NCBI GenBank assembly: GCA_040219025.1
Contig: JAVJTE010000009.1
Span: forward strand, 1-64,000
DNA: 64,000 nt
Reading direction: 5' to 3'
DNA from: HT1-32 sp040219025
GTDB lineage: Bacteria; Pseudomonadota; Alphaproteobacteria; Rhodospirillales; HT1-32
In this document: in pieces, positions 1 through 8,623 of the stretch
Layout: every line of letters begins with the position of its first letter
Position numbering within the stretch: the stretch's first letter is position 1
Notes under the pieces: generated by a model
Database searches by the model: none
Told to the model about the DNA's origin: nothing
What the model saw: the letters and a program-made list of their open reading frames with translations, nothing else
Position numbers and translations under genes: made by a program

Positions 1-370
1 ATTCGATGTCCGCCTTGTCGATCTCGTCGATCAGCAGTACCGGCGGTTCATCCGCCTCAAAGGCCTCCCACAGCTTGCCCTTGACGATGTAGTTGGAAAT
101 ATCGTGAACCTTGTCATCACCCAGCTGGCTGTCGCGCAGGCGCGAGACCGCATCATATTCATACAGGCCCTGCTGGGCGCGGGTGGTCGATTTGATATGC
201 CAGGTGATCAGCTTGCGGCCAAGGGCAGCGGCGATTTCATGCGCGAGGATGGTCTTGCCCGTCCCCGGCTCTCCCTTCACCAGCAAGGGGCGTTCCAGCG
301 CAATGGCCGCATTCACGGCGACCATCAGATCTTCGGTTGCCACATAGGTGTCAGTGCCCTCAAAGCGCAT
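1..370 (-). CDS. MoxR-family AAA+ ATPase (N-terminal part, cut by window edge)
   Basis: The reverse strand reads from an ATG at 370 off the left edge and gives about 123 residues beginning MRFEGTDTYV. The Walker A loop GEPGTGKT lies near residue 35 and the Walker B LLIDEIDKAD near residue 116. The segment GLYEYDAVSRLRDSQL between them is typical of MoxR ATPases that act with a von Willebrand factor A partner. Members are thought to act as chaperone-like ATPases for maturation of enzyme complexes. The VWA partner would lie outside the window, so the specific target cannot be named. The gene is divergent from the methyltransferase at 507. The family call is secure; the role is not. Confidence 0.85.
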   Translation of the reverse strand, partial: MRFEGTDTYVATEDLMVAVNAAIALERPLLVKGEPGTGKTILAHEIAAALGRKLITWHIKSTTRAQQGLYEYDAVSRLRDSQLGDDKVHDISNYIVKGKLWEAFEADEPPVLLIDEIDKADIE

Positions 371-506
371 GGATATACCTCATCATCTTGACCGGATTAC
401 TGTCAGGCGACCCTATCGGCGGCGATAGCGGGGTGCAAGGCGCAGGCAGCCGGGCCAGTGCGGTTCAGTCGTGTCAGGCTGAAAAACCGGTGCTATCTTC
501 CCCCCT

Positions 507-1028
507 ATGAGCGAGCGACGGTTACATATTGGCGGTGAGTCCCCCAGGGACGGCTGGGAAATCCTGAATGTTCAGGCCGGGCCGGATGTCGACCATGTCG
601 GCAGCTGCACCGATCTGTCGCGTTTTGCCGATGGCTCGATCACGGAAATCTATGCCAGCCATGTGCTGGAGCATCTGACCTATGCCGACGAACTGCCCCG
701 GGCGCTCCGTGAATGCCGCCGGGTCCTGATTGCTGACGGGCGGCTGATGATCAGCGTTCCCGATCTGGAAACGCTGGCCGCCACCTATGTCAAACCCGGC
801 ATCTCTGCCGATAGCCGCCTGCAGATCATGCGGGTCATGTTCGGCGGCCAGACCGATGCCTATGACCTGCATAAATGCGGATTTTCCTACGATACACTCT
901 GCCTGTTTCTGGCGCAGGCCGGCTTTCGCGAGGCCGCGCAGGTTGAACGGTTCGGCCTGTTCCCGGATTCGAGCGAGCTGAAGATTGACGGCCGTTACCT
1001 CAGCCTGAATGTCGTGGCGACGGTCTGA
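507..1028 (+). CDS. Small SAM-dependent methyltransferase (Methyltransf_11/COG4627-like)
   Basis: This 173-residue protein matches the short class I methyltransferases that often sit in glycan clusters. It has a degenerate motif I (LHIGGESPRDGW), then an acidic strand, the HVLEHL segment near residue 51 and RRVLIADGRLMISVPD near residue 71, which are the usual motif II/III strands. The N-terminal glycine-rich loop is weak, so SAM binding is inferred from the later motifs. It lies beside a glycosyltransferase and two unknown paralogues on the opposite strand, which suggests sugar or glycan methylation, but no substrate is visible. The 59-bp palindromic repeat follows directly. Confidence 0.7.
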   Translation: MSERRLHIGGESPRDGWEILNVQAGPDVDHVGSCTDLSRFADGSITEIYASHVLEHLTYADELPRALRECRRVLIADGRLMISVPDLETLAATYVKPGISADSRLQIMRVMFGGQTDAYDLHKCGFSYDTLCLFLAQAGFREAAQVERFGLFPDSSELKIDGRYLSLNVVATV

Positions 1029-1045
1029 GTTTGCGGTTTCCTGCG

Positions 1046-1199
1046 ATCCTTCGAGACGGGCTTCGCCCTCCTCAGGATGAGGAATACTAACCTGCGGCCT
1101 CATCCTGAGGAAGCGCATCAGCGCCGTCTCGAAGGATGAGGAATGCTAACCTGCGGCCTCATCCTGAGGAGGCGCATCAGCGCCGTCTCGAAGGATGGC
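1046..1199. repeat. Intergenic palindromic repeat: two 59-bp tandem units plus an inverted partial copy
   Basis: Two near-identical 59-bp units lie at 1082-1140 and 1141-1199, each holding CTCATCCTGAGGA, a GCGCATCAGCGC core and CGTCTCGAAGGAT. They differ at only a few bases. An inverted partial copy begins at 1046 (ATCCTTCGAGACGG to CCTCAGGATGAG), so the block can fold into long hairpins. Repeats with this CATCCTGAGGA/TCTCGAAGGATG core are recognisable as dispersed intergenic elements in alphaproteobacterial genomes. The block sits between the convergent methyltransferase and glycosyltransferase genes and may also serve as a bidirectional terminator. Confidence 0.85.
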
Positions 1200-1214
1200 A
1201 GATGCCTGAGGCCT

Positions 1215-2357
1215 TCAGGAGCGTGCGACAAGCGCCTGCAGTTCCTGCTCCAGCTTGTCGACACAGGCGGGAATCGCGTAGTGCTTCAATGCCTGCGCAC
1301 GACCAGCCGTCGCAACGCGGTGCAGACGCTCCGGGTCACGGGACAGAGAGGTCAACAGTCTGGACAGCCTCATTGCATCCTCTCGCGGGAAGGTGAAGCC
1401 GGTGACGCCGTTTTCAATAACTTCCGGAATACCCCCTACCCCGGAAGAAACGACACAGAGTCCCGCTGCCATCGCCTCGGCCTGACTGATCCCCCAGGGT
1501 TCATCAAAGATCGAGGGGAACACCAGAACATCCCGTTCGCGGTAGAGGGCACGCAGCCGTTCCGGCTCCAGATAACCGACAAACCGGACCCGCCCGCCAA
1601 GCCCCTGTTTGGTGACGAAAGCATTCATGCCCCCCACAAATCCGGGGTCCGTTGAATCACCGGCAAAGACACAGTCGATGGCCACATTGGTGGCTTTCAG
1701 AACCGCCAGCGCCCCCATCAGGACCTGCGGCCCTTTATAGGGCAGCATCAGACTGGCATAGACCAGACGCAGCGGACCGGGGGGCCGTGGTCCGGGTGGC
1801 CCCGCATCGAAAGCGGCCACATCCGCCCCCGGCCAGATCACGGAGGCACCATCGAAGGGATAGCCCGCAGCCCTGAACTTCTCCCGCAGGAAGGCGCTGG
1901 GGACCGCAGGGTGATAGAGCGGCCCGGCGGGGGTATCTTCGGGATCAAAGCCCGGGTCATTATTGCCGATATGATGCAGTACCGGCACACCAGCCGCGAT
2001 AACCGCCTCAAGACAGCGCCATGAAATAAAGTCCGGATTTCCGAACAGAACCACATCCGGCTGAAAACCTGCCAGCGCCCGGCGGGTCGCCGCGATATTT
2101 GCCGCGATGATATCATCACGCTCCCTGCCCTCCGGCAGCGTTGAAATCCCGCCCTCTGTCCAGTTGCCGTACAGCCTGAGATCACGGTGCAGGGCAGGGT
2201 TGCGATCCGGCGCTTTCTGCAGTGCCGGCATGTGCCCGGCAAGTATCTGCACCTCATAGCCCCGCCGGGCCAGATCGTCACCATAACCGGCAATATACCG
2301 GCCATAACCACCAAGTTCCTGCGGCGGATAGAGGTTCGTGATGATCAGAATGCGCAT
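1215..2357 (-). CDS. GT4-family glycosyltransferase (GT-B fold)
   Basis: This 380-residue protein starts MRILIITNLYPPQELGGYGRY, the N-terminal Rossmann strand and glycine-rich loop of GT4 enzymes. Near residues 280-320 it has FPSIFDEPWGISQAEAMAAG, the E-x7-E nucleotide-sugar motif, followed by VVSSGVGGIPEVIENGVTGF. It would move a sugar from a nucleotide donor to a glycan or lipid acceptor at the cytoplasmic membrane. It lies 6 bp after the stop of the upstream unknown gene (2364-3437), so the three minus-strand genes from 4570 to 1215 are probably one operon. Donor and acceptor cannot be read from the sequence. Confidence 0.9.
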   Translation of the reverse strand: MRILIITNLYPPQELGGYGRYIAGYGDDLARRGYEVQILAGHMPALQKAPDRNPALHRDLRLYGNWTEGGISTLPEGRERDDIIAANIAATRRALAGFQPDVVLFGNPDFISWRCLEAVIAAGVPVLHHIGNNDPGFDPEDTPAGPLYHPAVPSAFLREKFRAAGYPFDGASVIWPGADVAAFDAGPPGPRPPGPLRLVYASLMLPYKGPQVLMGALAVLKATNVAIDCVFAGDSTDPGFVGGMNAFVTKQGLGGRVRFVGYLEPERLRALYRERDVLVFPSIFDEPWGISQAEAMAAGLCVVSSGVGGIPEVIENGVTGFTFPREDAMRLSRLLTSLSRDPERLHRVATAGRAQALKHYAIPACVDKLEQELQALVARS

Positions 2358-2363
2358 GAGATG

Positions 2364-3437
2364 TCAGCCCTCGCCCGGCTGGTCAGCGAATTTCCGGCTG
2401 AAGAAGCCGAAGGTCCGGGCCTGGCTGACGATCTGCCGGGCTATCGACTGACTTTCCGCCGCCGCCTGATCAATGGCCGGGATATCAGCCGCGTCCGCGA
2501 CAAAACGGACGGGTGTCAGGATTTGCCGGAGCTGTGCGGGCTTCGCGTCAAACCCGGCAATCCAGTGCGCGACCGTTGTTGCATCAGACGTGGCCGTACC
2601 GAGTGACCGTTCCAGATAGTTATCCGGCGACATATCAACCATGCAGACATCATCCGTCGTATCGACAAGCTCTATCCGGTCATGATCGTCGATCACCATG
2701 AAGACGTAATCCCGGTCGACGGTCATGGTCAGGCGTTGCAGGGCATGGTCGGGGCGCACGAATATCGGATGGGCATGCAGCGCGCGCATCACGAAGCTCC
2801 GCTCCCCCGCCGGCCAGAAGAACTGGTTCGGCCATTGGGTGAAATTCGGATGGCCCCATTCACGGGTCCGCCATTCCGGCAACATCCCCGGGCGCATGCA
2901 GCCGACAAGATCGCGGGGGGCAATGGCAAGCTCTGGCTGTCCCGGTCGGGCGAAGGCTTCAATCAGGGGGCGACCGCTTTCCAGACTCATCCGGGGGATG
3001 GCCGCCAGAACCGCGGCCGCACCTGCCTCGATACGCCGGGCCGCGTGGCCCAGCGCGCCATCCGCATAAATCAGATCGGCATTGACCGGCGAGACAACCG
3101 TCTCTGCCTGACCCTGTGTCGCCTTTATCCCCGCCATATGGACCAGCGACATCATATCGCATTTAAGCCCCTCCTCCTCCGCCGTCGTGAAGGAGGTTGA
3201 ATATTGTTCCGGCAGCATCCGGAACTCGATGGTGGCAAAGGCGCGTGCCGCCTCAATCACTGCCGCACCTTCAAACAGGGCACGGTCTTCAGGCCGGGTA
3301 TAAATCTGAATGCGGCAGTGATCCGGGCTGGCAAATGACGGCAGGTTCCCCGGCGCCAGCATCGACGGCAACGAAAGCTTCAAAAAGTAATCGACAAAAA
3401 AACTGCCCCAGCAGGGGATCGCAAAAAGATACTGCAT
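2364..3437 (-). CDS. Uncharacterised protein, paralogue A of a tandem pair (possible GT-A-like transferase)
   Basis: I do not recognise this 357-residue family. It opens MQYLFAIPCWGSFF and has no signal peptide or membrane segment. Landmarks are VNADLIYADGALGH near residue 120, IPRMSLESGRPLIEAF near 148, a very conserved core CMRPGMLPEWRTREWGHPNF near 180-200, and TMTVDRDYVFMVIDDHD near 240. Nearly every landmark is shared with the adjacent gene at 3500-4570, so the pair arose by tandem duplication. Acidic strands such as VNADLIYAD and VDRDYVF, and the abutting GT4 gene, make a nucleotide-sugar-type transferase possible, but that is inference. Confidence 0.6.
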   Translation of the reverse strand: MQYLFAIPCWGSFFVDYFLKLSLPSMLAPGNLPSFASPDHCRIQIYTRPEDRALFEGAAVIEAARAFATIEFRMLPEQYSTSFTTAEEEGLKCDMMSLVHMAGIKATQGQAETVVSPVNADLIYADGALGHAARRIEAGAAAVLAAIPRMSLESGRPLIEAFARPGQPELAIAPRDLVGCMRPGMLPEWRTREWGHPNFTQWPNQFFWPAGERSFVMRALHAHPIFVRPDHALQRLTMTVDRDYVFMVIDDHDRIELVDTTDDVCMVDMSPDNYLERSLGTATSDATTVAHWIAGFDAKPAQLRQILTPVRFVADAADIPAIDQAAAESQSIARQIVSQARTFGFFSRKFADQPGEG

Positions 3438-3499
3438 GTCGCCTCATGATCGGTCGCCGGGGCAAGTGTAGCCCCACCGGTCTTAAACGTCTGTAAGGA

Positions 3500-4570
3500 T
3501 CAGTCCGGCCATTTCGGTGTGCCAAACTTCTTTGCCATGAAACCCAGACTGCGCGAGAGGCTGACAATCTGTTCGGCCACCATCTGCCCCGCCTCCGCCG
3601 CCCCGGCGCAGGCCGCAGCCTCTGCCTCATCGGCCAGAAAGGTCAGCGGGGTCAGGATCTGGCGCAGCTGGCGATCCGGCGCGGCAAAGCCGGCGATCCA
3701 CTGGGCAATGCCACGAATATCCGGCGGAGACGTGCCCCTTGCCCGCTCCAGATAATCATCCGGCGACATATCCACGATGCAGACATCGTCGCTGTGGTTG
3801 ATCAGGTGAATCCGGTCATGGTCATCAATCACCGTGAACACGTAATCCCGGTCAACGGTCATGGTCAGGCGCTCGATCTGCCGGTCAGGCCGGACAAACA
3901 GGGGATGTGTATGCAGGGCACGCATCACGAAACTGCCCTCGCCCGCCGGCCAGAAAAACTGGTTCGGCCACCGGGTGAAATTCGGATGCCCCCATTCCCG
4001 TGTCCGCCATTCCGGCAACATACCGGGCCGCATACAGGAGACGAGTTCGCGAGACGATACCGGCAGGTCCACACCACCGTCCGGTCTGAACCGCTCGATC
4101 AGCGGCCTGCCGCTTTCCAGGCTCATCCGGGGGATGGCTGCCAGCACGGCACCAGCCCCGTCCTGCATGAGGCGAGCGGCATGGCCGAGCGAGCCGTCCG
4201 CATAGATCAGATCAGCGTTCACCAGTGAAATCGCCGTATCCGGCTTGCCCTGCGCCGCCCTGATACCCGCCTGATGGACCAGTGACATCATGTCCAGTTT
4301 CAGCCCGATATTGGCCCGGCTGACTTCCTCGGCATATTGGGTCGGCAGCATACGAAGCTCGACAGTTGCCATCTCTCGCGCACGGGCGATTGCCGGAGCC
4401 TGATCGAACAATGCCCGGTCCTGCGGACGGGTGTAGATTTCAAGCGTGCAACTCTCCACCGTCGCAAAAGACGGCAGATTCCCGGCCGCCAGCATGGAGG
4501 GCAGCGACAGGTTCAGAAAATATTCCGTGTAAAACGCCCCCCAGCAGGGAATGGCGAAGTGATAGCGCAT
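3500..4570 (-). CDS. Uncharacterised protein, paralogue B of a tandem pair (possible GT-A-like transferase)
   Basis: This is the sister of the 2364-3437 gene, with 356 residues from the chosen ATG at 4570 (MRYHFAIPCWGAFYTEY). An in-frame ATG at 4591 would add seven residues, but alignment with paralogue A favours 4570. It keeps VNADLIYADGSLGHAARL, IPRMSLESGRPLIERF, CMRPGMLPEWRTREWGHPNF and TMTVDRDYVFTVIDDHD. Divergence is concentrated at the N-terminal third and in the C-terminal tail (SLSRSLGFMAKKFGTPKWPD against SQARTFGFFSRKF). The 62-bp gap to paralogue A suggests one transcript. No known domain was recognised. Confidence 0.6.
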   Translation of the reverse strand: MRYHFAIPCWGAFYTEYFLNLSLPSMLAAGNLPSFATVESCTLEIYTRPQDRALFDQAPAIARAREMATVELRMLPTQYAEEVSRANIGLKLDMMSLVHQAGIRAAQGKPDTAISLVNADLIYADGSLGHAARLMQDGAGAVLAAIPRMSLESGRPLIERFRPDGGVDLPVSSRELVSCMRPGMLPEWRTREWGHPNFTRWPNQFFWPAGEGSFVMRALHTHPLFVRPDRQIERLTMTVDRDYVFTVIDDHDRIHLINHSDDVCIVDMSPDDYLERARGTSPPDIRGIAQWIAGFAAPDRQLRQILTPLTFLADEAEAAACAGAAEAGQMVAEQIVSLSRSLGFMAKKFGTPKWPD

Positions 4571-4681
4571 GGACAACCCCGGTTCGATCAACCCGAACCT
4601 ATCCCATATCCCGTTAACCGTCCGTCACTTTGGAGCTCAATCGTTTGTCGCCCCCGATGGTCCGGGAAGACGGAAAATGAT

Positions 4682-5422
4682 CTACTTCTGAATCTCTTCT
4701 TCCCGCACGGCAGCCCGGTCCGAAAGGTCGGCTTCGAGAGTGCGGAGAATACGGACCATCCGCGAGGAAAATTCCCGCCGGTACAGAATGGCCACCACCG
4801 CCAGTGTGATCACGATGAACAGGACGGGATGGATGAACCATGACAGCATGGCCATACCGAAATAATAGGCCCGCAAGCCGCGGTTCGAATGTTTTGCTGC
4901 GTTGGAGGACACGCTGGCCAGCGCCTCGATATCCTCGCGCCGGTGCGCCCCAAGATCATGCGGGGCCGGGGCGGCACCGATCAGCACCGCACAGTAATTA
5001 TACTGTCGCATCGCCCAGGTGAACTTGAAGAAGGCATAGACAAAACACAGCGCCAGTATCAGCAGCTTGATTTCAAAGAAGGCCTTGGTTGTCCGGACCG
5101 CAAACTCAAATTCGGCGAAGGCTTCAATCGCACGGTCACTGGCCCCCAGCAGGGCAACCACACCCGCCAGCAGGAAGATCGTGGTCGACGCCATGAAGGT
5201 GGTACCGCTGGTCAGATTGCCGATAATCCGTCCGTCAATCATCCGGTTGTCCCGGGCGATCATCTGCTCCATCCAGAGCACCCGATGCAGATGCATAACC
5301 TGCTGGAGGTTACGCCGCCCGCTCTTGTCCCCGTCCGCATCCACATAGCGGGTATAACCAATCCAGACCGCAAAGAACCAGAGCAGGGCAGCGACATCTA
5401 ACCAGGTCACACCAGCGGGCAT
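4682..5422 (-). CDS. DUF599 family integral membrane protein
   Basis: The 246-residue protein has four or so hydrophobic segments: an N-terminal one at residues 6-22 (WLDVAALLWFFAVWIGY), others near 76-93 and 115-135, and one near 205-225. Between them are motifs typical of DUF599, namely WAMRQYNYCAVLIG and SNAAKHSNRGLRAYYFGMA. The C-terminal tail is charged and cytoplasmic in appearance. The molecular function of DUF599 is not established. It is flanked by genes on the same strand, with about 80 bp to the ABC exporter, so weak operon linkage is possible. Confidence 0.8.
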   Translation of the reverse strand: MPAGVTWLDVAALLWFFAVWIGYTRYVDADGDKSGRRNLQQVMHLHRVLWMEQMIARDNRMIDGRIIGNLTSGTTFMASTTIFLLAGVVALLGASDRAIEAFAEFEFAVRTTKAFFEIKLLILALCFVYAFFKFTWAMRQYNYCAVLIGAAPAPHDLGAHRREDIEALASVSSNAAKHSNRGLRAYYFGMAMLSWFIHPVLFIVITLAVVAILYRREFSSRMVRILRTLEADLSDRAAVREEEIQK

Positions 5423-5502
5423 CGTCGATAATCTCCTAACACAAGACGTCCAGATTAATCACTCCGCGTGGCAGACACCAACGTTGCAATACGAAACAAT
5501 CT

Positions 5503-7332
5503 TCAGGCCCGGGCTGATTTGTCCGCATCAAACTGAAGACGCGCCAGCCGGGCATAAAGCTCGTCCGACTTCATCAGTTCATCATGGGTGCCGGACGCAC
5601 GGGCGGAACCATCCTCGATCACGACGATACGATCTGCCCCCAGCACGGTCGAGAGGCGATGCGCAATGACGATGGTGGTGCGACCGATCATCAGCTTTTC
5701 GAGTGCCAGTTGCACGGCCCGTTCACTTTCCGCATCCAGTGCGCTTGTCGCCTCATCCAGCAACAGCAGCGCCGGGTCCCGCAGGATGGCCCGGGCGATA
5801 GCAATCCGCTGGCGCTGTCCGCCGGACAGGCGCACACCGCGTTCGCCCAGATAGGTGTCGAATCCTTCCGGCAGCGCCTCGATGAAATCCCGGGCGAAGG
5901 CCGATTCAGCGGCGGCGGTAACCTCCTCATCCGTCGCGCCGGGGCGGCCATAGCGGATATTTTCCCGCGCACTGGCGGCAAAGATCGCCGGTTCCTGCGA
6001 GACCGTTCCGATACCGGCCCGCAGTGCCGTCGGCTCAAGCTCGCGGATGTTGTGGCCATCAACAGACACCACACCGGATTGCGGGTCATAGAACCGCAGA
6101 AGCAGCTGAAACACTGTGGTCTTGCCCGCACCACTCGGCCCGACCAGCGCCACGGTCTCGCCCGCCGCAACGTCGAGATCAAAATTCTTCAGCGATGGCG
6201 CATTCGGACGCGAGGGATAGCAGAATGTGACATCGCGGATCGCAACCGCGCCACGGAACGGAACCGGCAGGCTTTCCGGGCTGGCCGGCGGTCCGATATC
6301 GACAGGCATATGCAGCAGTTCGGTCAGCCGCTCAGCAGCACCGGCGGCCCGCTGCAGATCCCCCATGATCTCGCTCAGTGCCCCGGTCGAAGAGGCGACG
6401 ATAACGGCGTAGAAAACAAAGGCCAGCAGTTGCCCGCCGTCCATCCTGCCGGCAATCACATCATGCCCGCCGGTCCAGAGCAGCAGAGCGACCGCCCCGA
6501 ACACCAGCGCGATGACCACCATCGTCAGCAGGCCGCGCACCCGGATACGCCGTTCGGAAACATCAAAGGCCGTATCCACAAATCCGGCAAAGGTACGAAC
6601 GGCAACCGTCTCGTAGGTAAAGGCCTGCAACGTGCGAATAGCCCCGAGACTTTCGTCCGCATAGGAGCTGACATCCGCCACCCGGTCCTGACTTTCCCGC
6701 GACAGTTTCCGCACCTTGCGACCAAAGATCACAATCGGCAGCACGACAAGCGGCACCATGCCCAGCACATAGAGCGTCAGTTTCGGGCTGGTAATAGCCA
6801 GCATGACCAGACCGCCGGTCAGCAACAGAATGTTACGCAGGGCAACCGATGCAGACGAGCCGATAACCGCCTGTACCAGTGTCGTATCGGCCGTCAGGCG
6901 CGAGAGAATTTCGCCGGTGCGCACCGTCTCGAAAAAGCCGGGGCTCAGCCGGAGCACATTGCTGTAGACGGCCATGCGGATATCCGCTGTCACCCGCTCG
7001 CCGACCCAGGTCACAAAATAGTAGCGACCGAATGTCGCCACGGCGAGCAGCAGGATGAAAATCACCATCAGCCCGAGCGAGTCGTTCAGGGTCTGTGCAT
7101 TGCTGGCCGCAAACCCTTCATTGACCACACGGCGCAACCACCAGGGAATCACCAGCACGGCACCGGCAGCGGTGGCCAGTGACAGGCCGGCCAGCATGAT
7201 CCTGCCCGAATAGGGTTTCAGGAAAGGAACAAGCTGGCGCAGCTGGCCCAGATCACGGCTGCGCTCCCGCTCGTCCTTTACCCCGGCTTTCCCCGCAACA
7301 GCCGGTTGCGACATGCCATCCATACGGGCCAT
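5503..7332 (-). CDS. ABC transporter, fused permease/ATP-binding exporter (MsbA/BmrA-like half-transporter)
   Basis: The 609-residue protein is a complete type IV exporter half-molecule. Residues about 40-330 form the six-helix ABC transmembrane domain. The nucleotide-binding domain follows, with Walker A GPSGAGKTT near residue 400, signature LSGGQRQRIAIARA near 502, Walker B LLLLDEATSALD near 525 and the H-loop IVIAHRLST. It should work as a homodimer that exports a lipid, drug or similar hydrophobic compound through the inner membrane. It is 6 bp from the cyaY stop, so cyaY and the exporter may be cotranscribed. The substrate cannot be assigned. Confidence 0.93.
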   Translation of the reverse strand: MARMDGMSQPAVAGKAGVKDERERSRDLGQLRQLVPFLKPYSGRIMLAGLSLATAAGAVLVIPWWLRRVVNEGFAASNAQTLNDSLGLMVIFILLLAVATFGRYYFVTWVGERVTADIRMAVYSNVLRLSPGFFETVRTGEILSRLTADTTLVQAVIGSSASVALRNILLLTGGLVMLAITSPKLTLYVLGMVPLVVLPIVIFGRKVRKLSRESQDRVADVSSYADESLGAIRTLQAFTYETVAVRTFAGFVDTAFDVSERRIRVRGLLTMVVIALVFGAVALLLWTGGHDVIAGRMDGGQLLAFVFYAVIVASSTGALSEIMGDLQRAAGAAERLTELLHMPVDIGPPASPESLPVPFRGAVAIRDVTFCYPSRPNAPSLKNFDLDVAAGETVALVGPSGAGKTTVFQLLLRFYDPQSGVVSVDGHNIRELEPTALRAGIGTVSQEPAIFAASARENIRYGRPGATDEEVTAAAESAFARDFIEALPEGFDTYLGERGVRLSGGQRQRIAIARAILRDPALLLLDEATSALDAESERAVQLALEKLMIGRTTIVIAHRLSTVLGADRIVVIEDGSARASGTHDELMKSDELYARLARLQFDADKSARA

Positions 7333-7338
7333 TGCAGA

Positions 7339-7662
7339 TTAACCGAGATCGACGGGCGTGCCGGCAATTCCCCCGAGCTCCCCGCTCAGCAGCTTCAGCA
7401 GATCATCATCGCTGCGGGTCGATATCCAGCGACCGGATGCGGGCGCATAATGGCTGGCCCCGCTGACCGGTGACGCCAGCCATATCTGGCGGTTCGGACC
7501 ATGCTTGTTGATGATGAAAACGCGGCCGTCTTCCAGTTCGATATTCAGAATGCCGTCCTGCAGGTCCGCATCCATATGGTCGGTCAGATTCTCGTCCACA
7601 TAGTCCATGATCTGCTGCAGGGTGCGGTTGGCTTCTGCCTCGAAGGCGGTCTCATCCATCAT
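7339..7662 (-). CDS. cyaY: Frataxin homologue CyaY, iron-sulfur assembly regulator
   Basis: The 107-residue product from the ATG at 7662 has the frataxin fold signature: an acidic N-terminal helix (ETAFEAEANRTLQQIMDYVDEN), then DADLQDGILNIELEDGRVFIINKHGPNRQIWLASPVSGASHY. CyaY binds iron through the acidic ridge and modulates the IscS/IscU machine. The frame is open to 7797, but the ATG at 7662 has a purine-rich GGGAAA just upstream and fits the family length, whereas an earlier start would add about 45 unrelated residues. It is divergent from rpmE and lies just before the ABC exporter. Confidence 0.9.
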   Translation of the reverse strand: MMDETAFEAEANRTLQQIMDYVDENLTDHMDADLQDGILNIELEDGRVFIINKHGPNRQIWLASPVSGASHYAPASGRWISTRSDDDLLKLLSGELGGIAGTPVDLG

Positions 7663-7836
7663 AATTTCCCGTTTCTGAAAAGCCGGTCCGGTCGCGCCTG
7701 CCTGCCCGCCGACCCGATCCGGTGCGTAACCTATCGAACTGAAGCCGACTGGCCAAGCAACATGGCTTTGCCGGAAGGCTTGCAGCACCCCCCACACTTG
7801 TCTATAAACCCGCGCTTAACGCCCCGGAGGACAGAC

Positions 7837-8061
7837 ATGAAAAAAGATATTCACCCGGACTATCATGAGATCAGCGTCCAGATGACGGACGGCAGCTCTT
7901 TCACGACCCGGACAACCTGGGGTAAGGAAGGCGACGTACTGAAGCTGGATATCGATTCAAAGTCGCATCCCGCCTGGACAGGCGTCCATCGCCTGCTGGA
8001 CAGCGGCGGACAGCTTGCCAAGTTCAACAAGCGTTTCTCGAGCTTTGGCATCAAGCAGTAA
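7837..8061 (+). CDS. rpmE: 50S ribosomal protein bL31
   Basis: The 74-residue product starts MKKDIHPDYHEISVQMTDGS and continues through SHPAWTGVHRLLDSGGQLAKFNKRF, the bL31 signature. There are no cysteines, so this is the zinc-independent (C-minus) form. The ATG at 7837 is preceded by GGAGG at 7826-7830 with six-base spacing, which decides the start; the frame is open far upstream without a credible ribosome-binding site. A rho-independent terminator follows at 8086. It is transcribed divergently from cyaY. Identification is certain at family level. Confidence 0.96.
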   Translation: MKKDIHPDYHEISVQMTDGSSFTTRTTWGKEGDVLKLDIDSKSHPAWTGVHRLLDSGGQLAKFNKRFSSFGIKQ

Positions 8062-8085
8062 GTCTCTGATACCATCCGAATTCGG

Positions 8086-8120
8086 AAAAGGTGGCTACCG
8101 CAAGGGGCCGCCTTTTTTGT
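8086..8120 (+). terminator. Rho-independent terminator of rpmE
   Basis: The arms AAGGTGGC (8088-8095) and GCCGCCTT (8107-8114) pair with one U-G wobble around an 11-base loop and run into a six-T tract. It starts 25 bp after the rpmE stop. Confidence 0.85.
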
Positions 8121-8134
8121 TGCCTGAAGGCCGG

Positions 8135-8500
8135 TCAGTCTGCTGCCTGTCGTTCGTTTTTTGCCAGCTTGAGTTTATGACCAACCGCCACGATAGCATC
8201 AATGGCAGGTACAAGTTCCCGGCCAAGCTCAGTAAGCGCATATTCAACTGACGGGGGCGAGGTCGGCAGTACGGTACGCGTCACGATGCCCTTTTCCTCC
8301 AGATTCCGGAGGCGTGTGGTCATTACCTTCGCTGAAATACCTGGAATATCGACCATCAACTCGCCAAAGCGCCGCGATCCGGCACGAAGGTACCAGATCA
8401 CATTGGGCGTCCAGGCACCGCCCAGAATCGACATGCATTCCCGCAACGGGCAGAAATTTGGCGGATCACCTGCCTGATTCTTACGCAGTTTAAGTGCCAT
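8135..8500 (-). CDS. HxlR-family winged-helix transcriptional regulator
   Basis: The 121-residue protein has the HxlR pattern: CPLRECMSILGGAWTPNVIWYL near residue 17, with the N-terminal cysteine, then RFGELMVDIPGISAKVMTTRLRNLEEKGIV as the recognition helix and wing, and YALTELGRELVPAI. It binds DNA as a dimer and commonly controls a divergent oxidoreductase or detoxification gene. Here the divergent neighbour is the GST at 8624, the likely target. The cysteine near residue 17 suggests redox or electrophile sensing, as in other HxlR members, but this is inference. Confidence 0.92.
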   Translation of the reverse strand: MALKLRKNQAGDPPNFCPLRECMSILGGAWTPNVIWYLRAGSRRFGELMVDIPGISAKVMTTRLRNLEEKGIVTRTVLPTSPPSVEYALTELGRELVPAIDAIVAVGHKLKLAKNERQAAD

Positions 8501-8513
8501 TCTGTTTCCCTTC

Positions 8514-8573
8514 GTTACCGCGTGGTAACCGGATATTAGACTAACTTATCGTTCTATGGTGTCAAAAGGTAAC
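8514..8573. promoter_or_regulatory. Candidate HxlR operator region between the regulator and GST genes
   Basis: GTTACC-GCGT-GGTAAC (8514-8529) is a perfect six-base inverted repeat 14 bp upstream of the HxlR start codon. The half-site GGTAAC recurs at 8568-8573, about 50 bp before the GST start. The placement fits autoregulation and control of the divergent GST. That HxlR binds here is inferred from position and symmetry. Confidence 0.5.
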
Positions 8574-8623
8574 TAATAGCTCTAACCTTCGGGCAACTCA
8601 TCTGCTTTGAAAGGCAAAACTCA

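Noticed and set aside
522..1118. Long minus-strand ORF of 198 codons
   Set aside because: It lies over the plus-strand methyltransferase, which has clear motifs; the minus frame has no recognisable domain.
5584..7182. 532-codon plus-strand ORF inside the ABC exporter region
   Set aside because: The minus strand carries all ABC motifs, and the plus frame is Gln/Arg/His-rich, as expected for an antisense shadow of GC-rich coding DNA.
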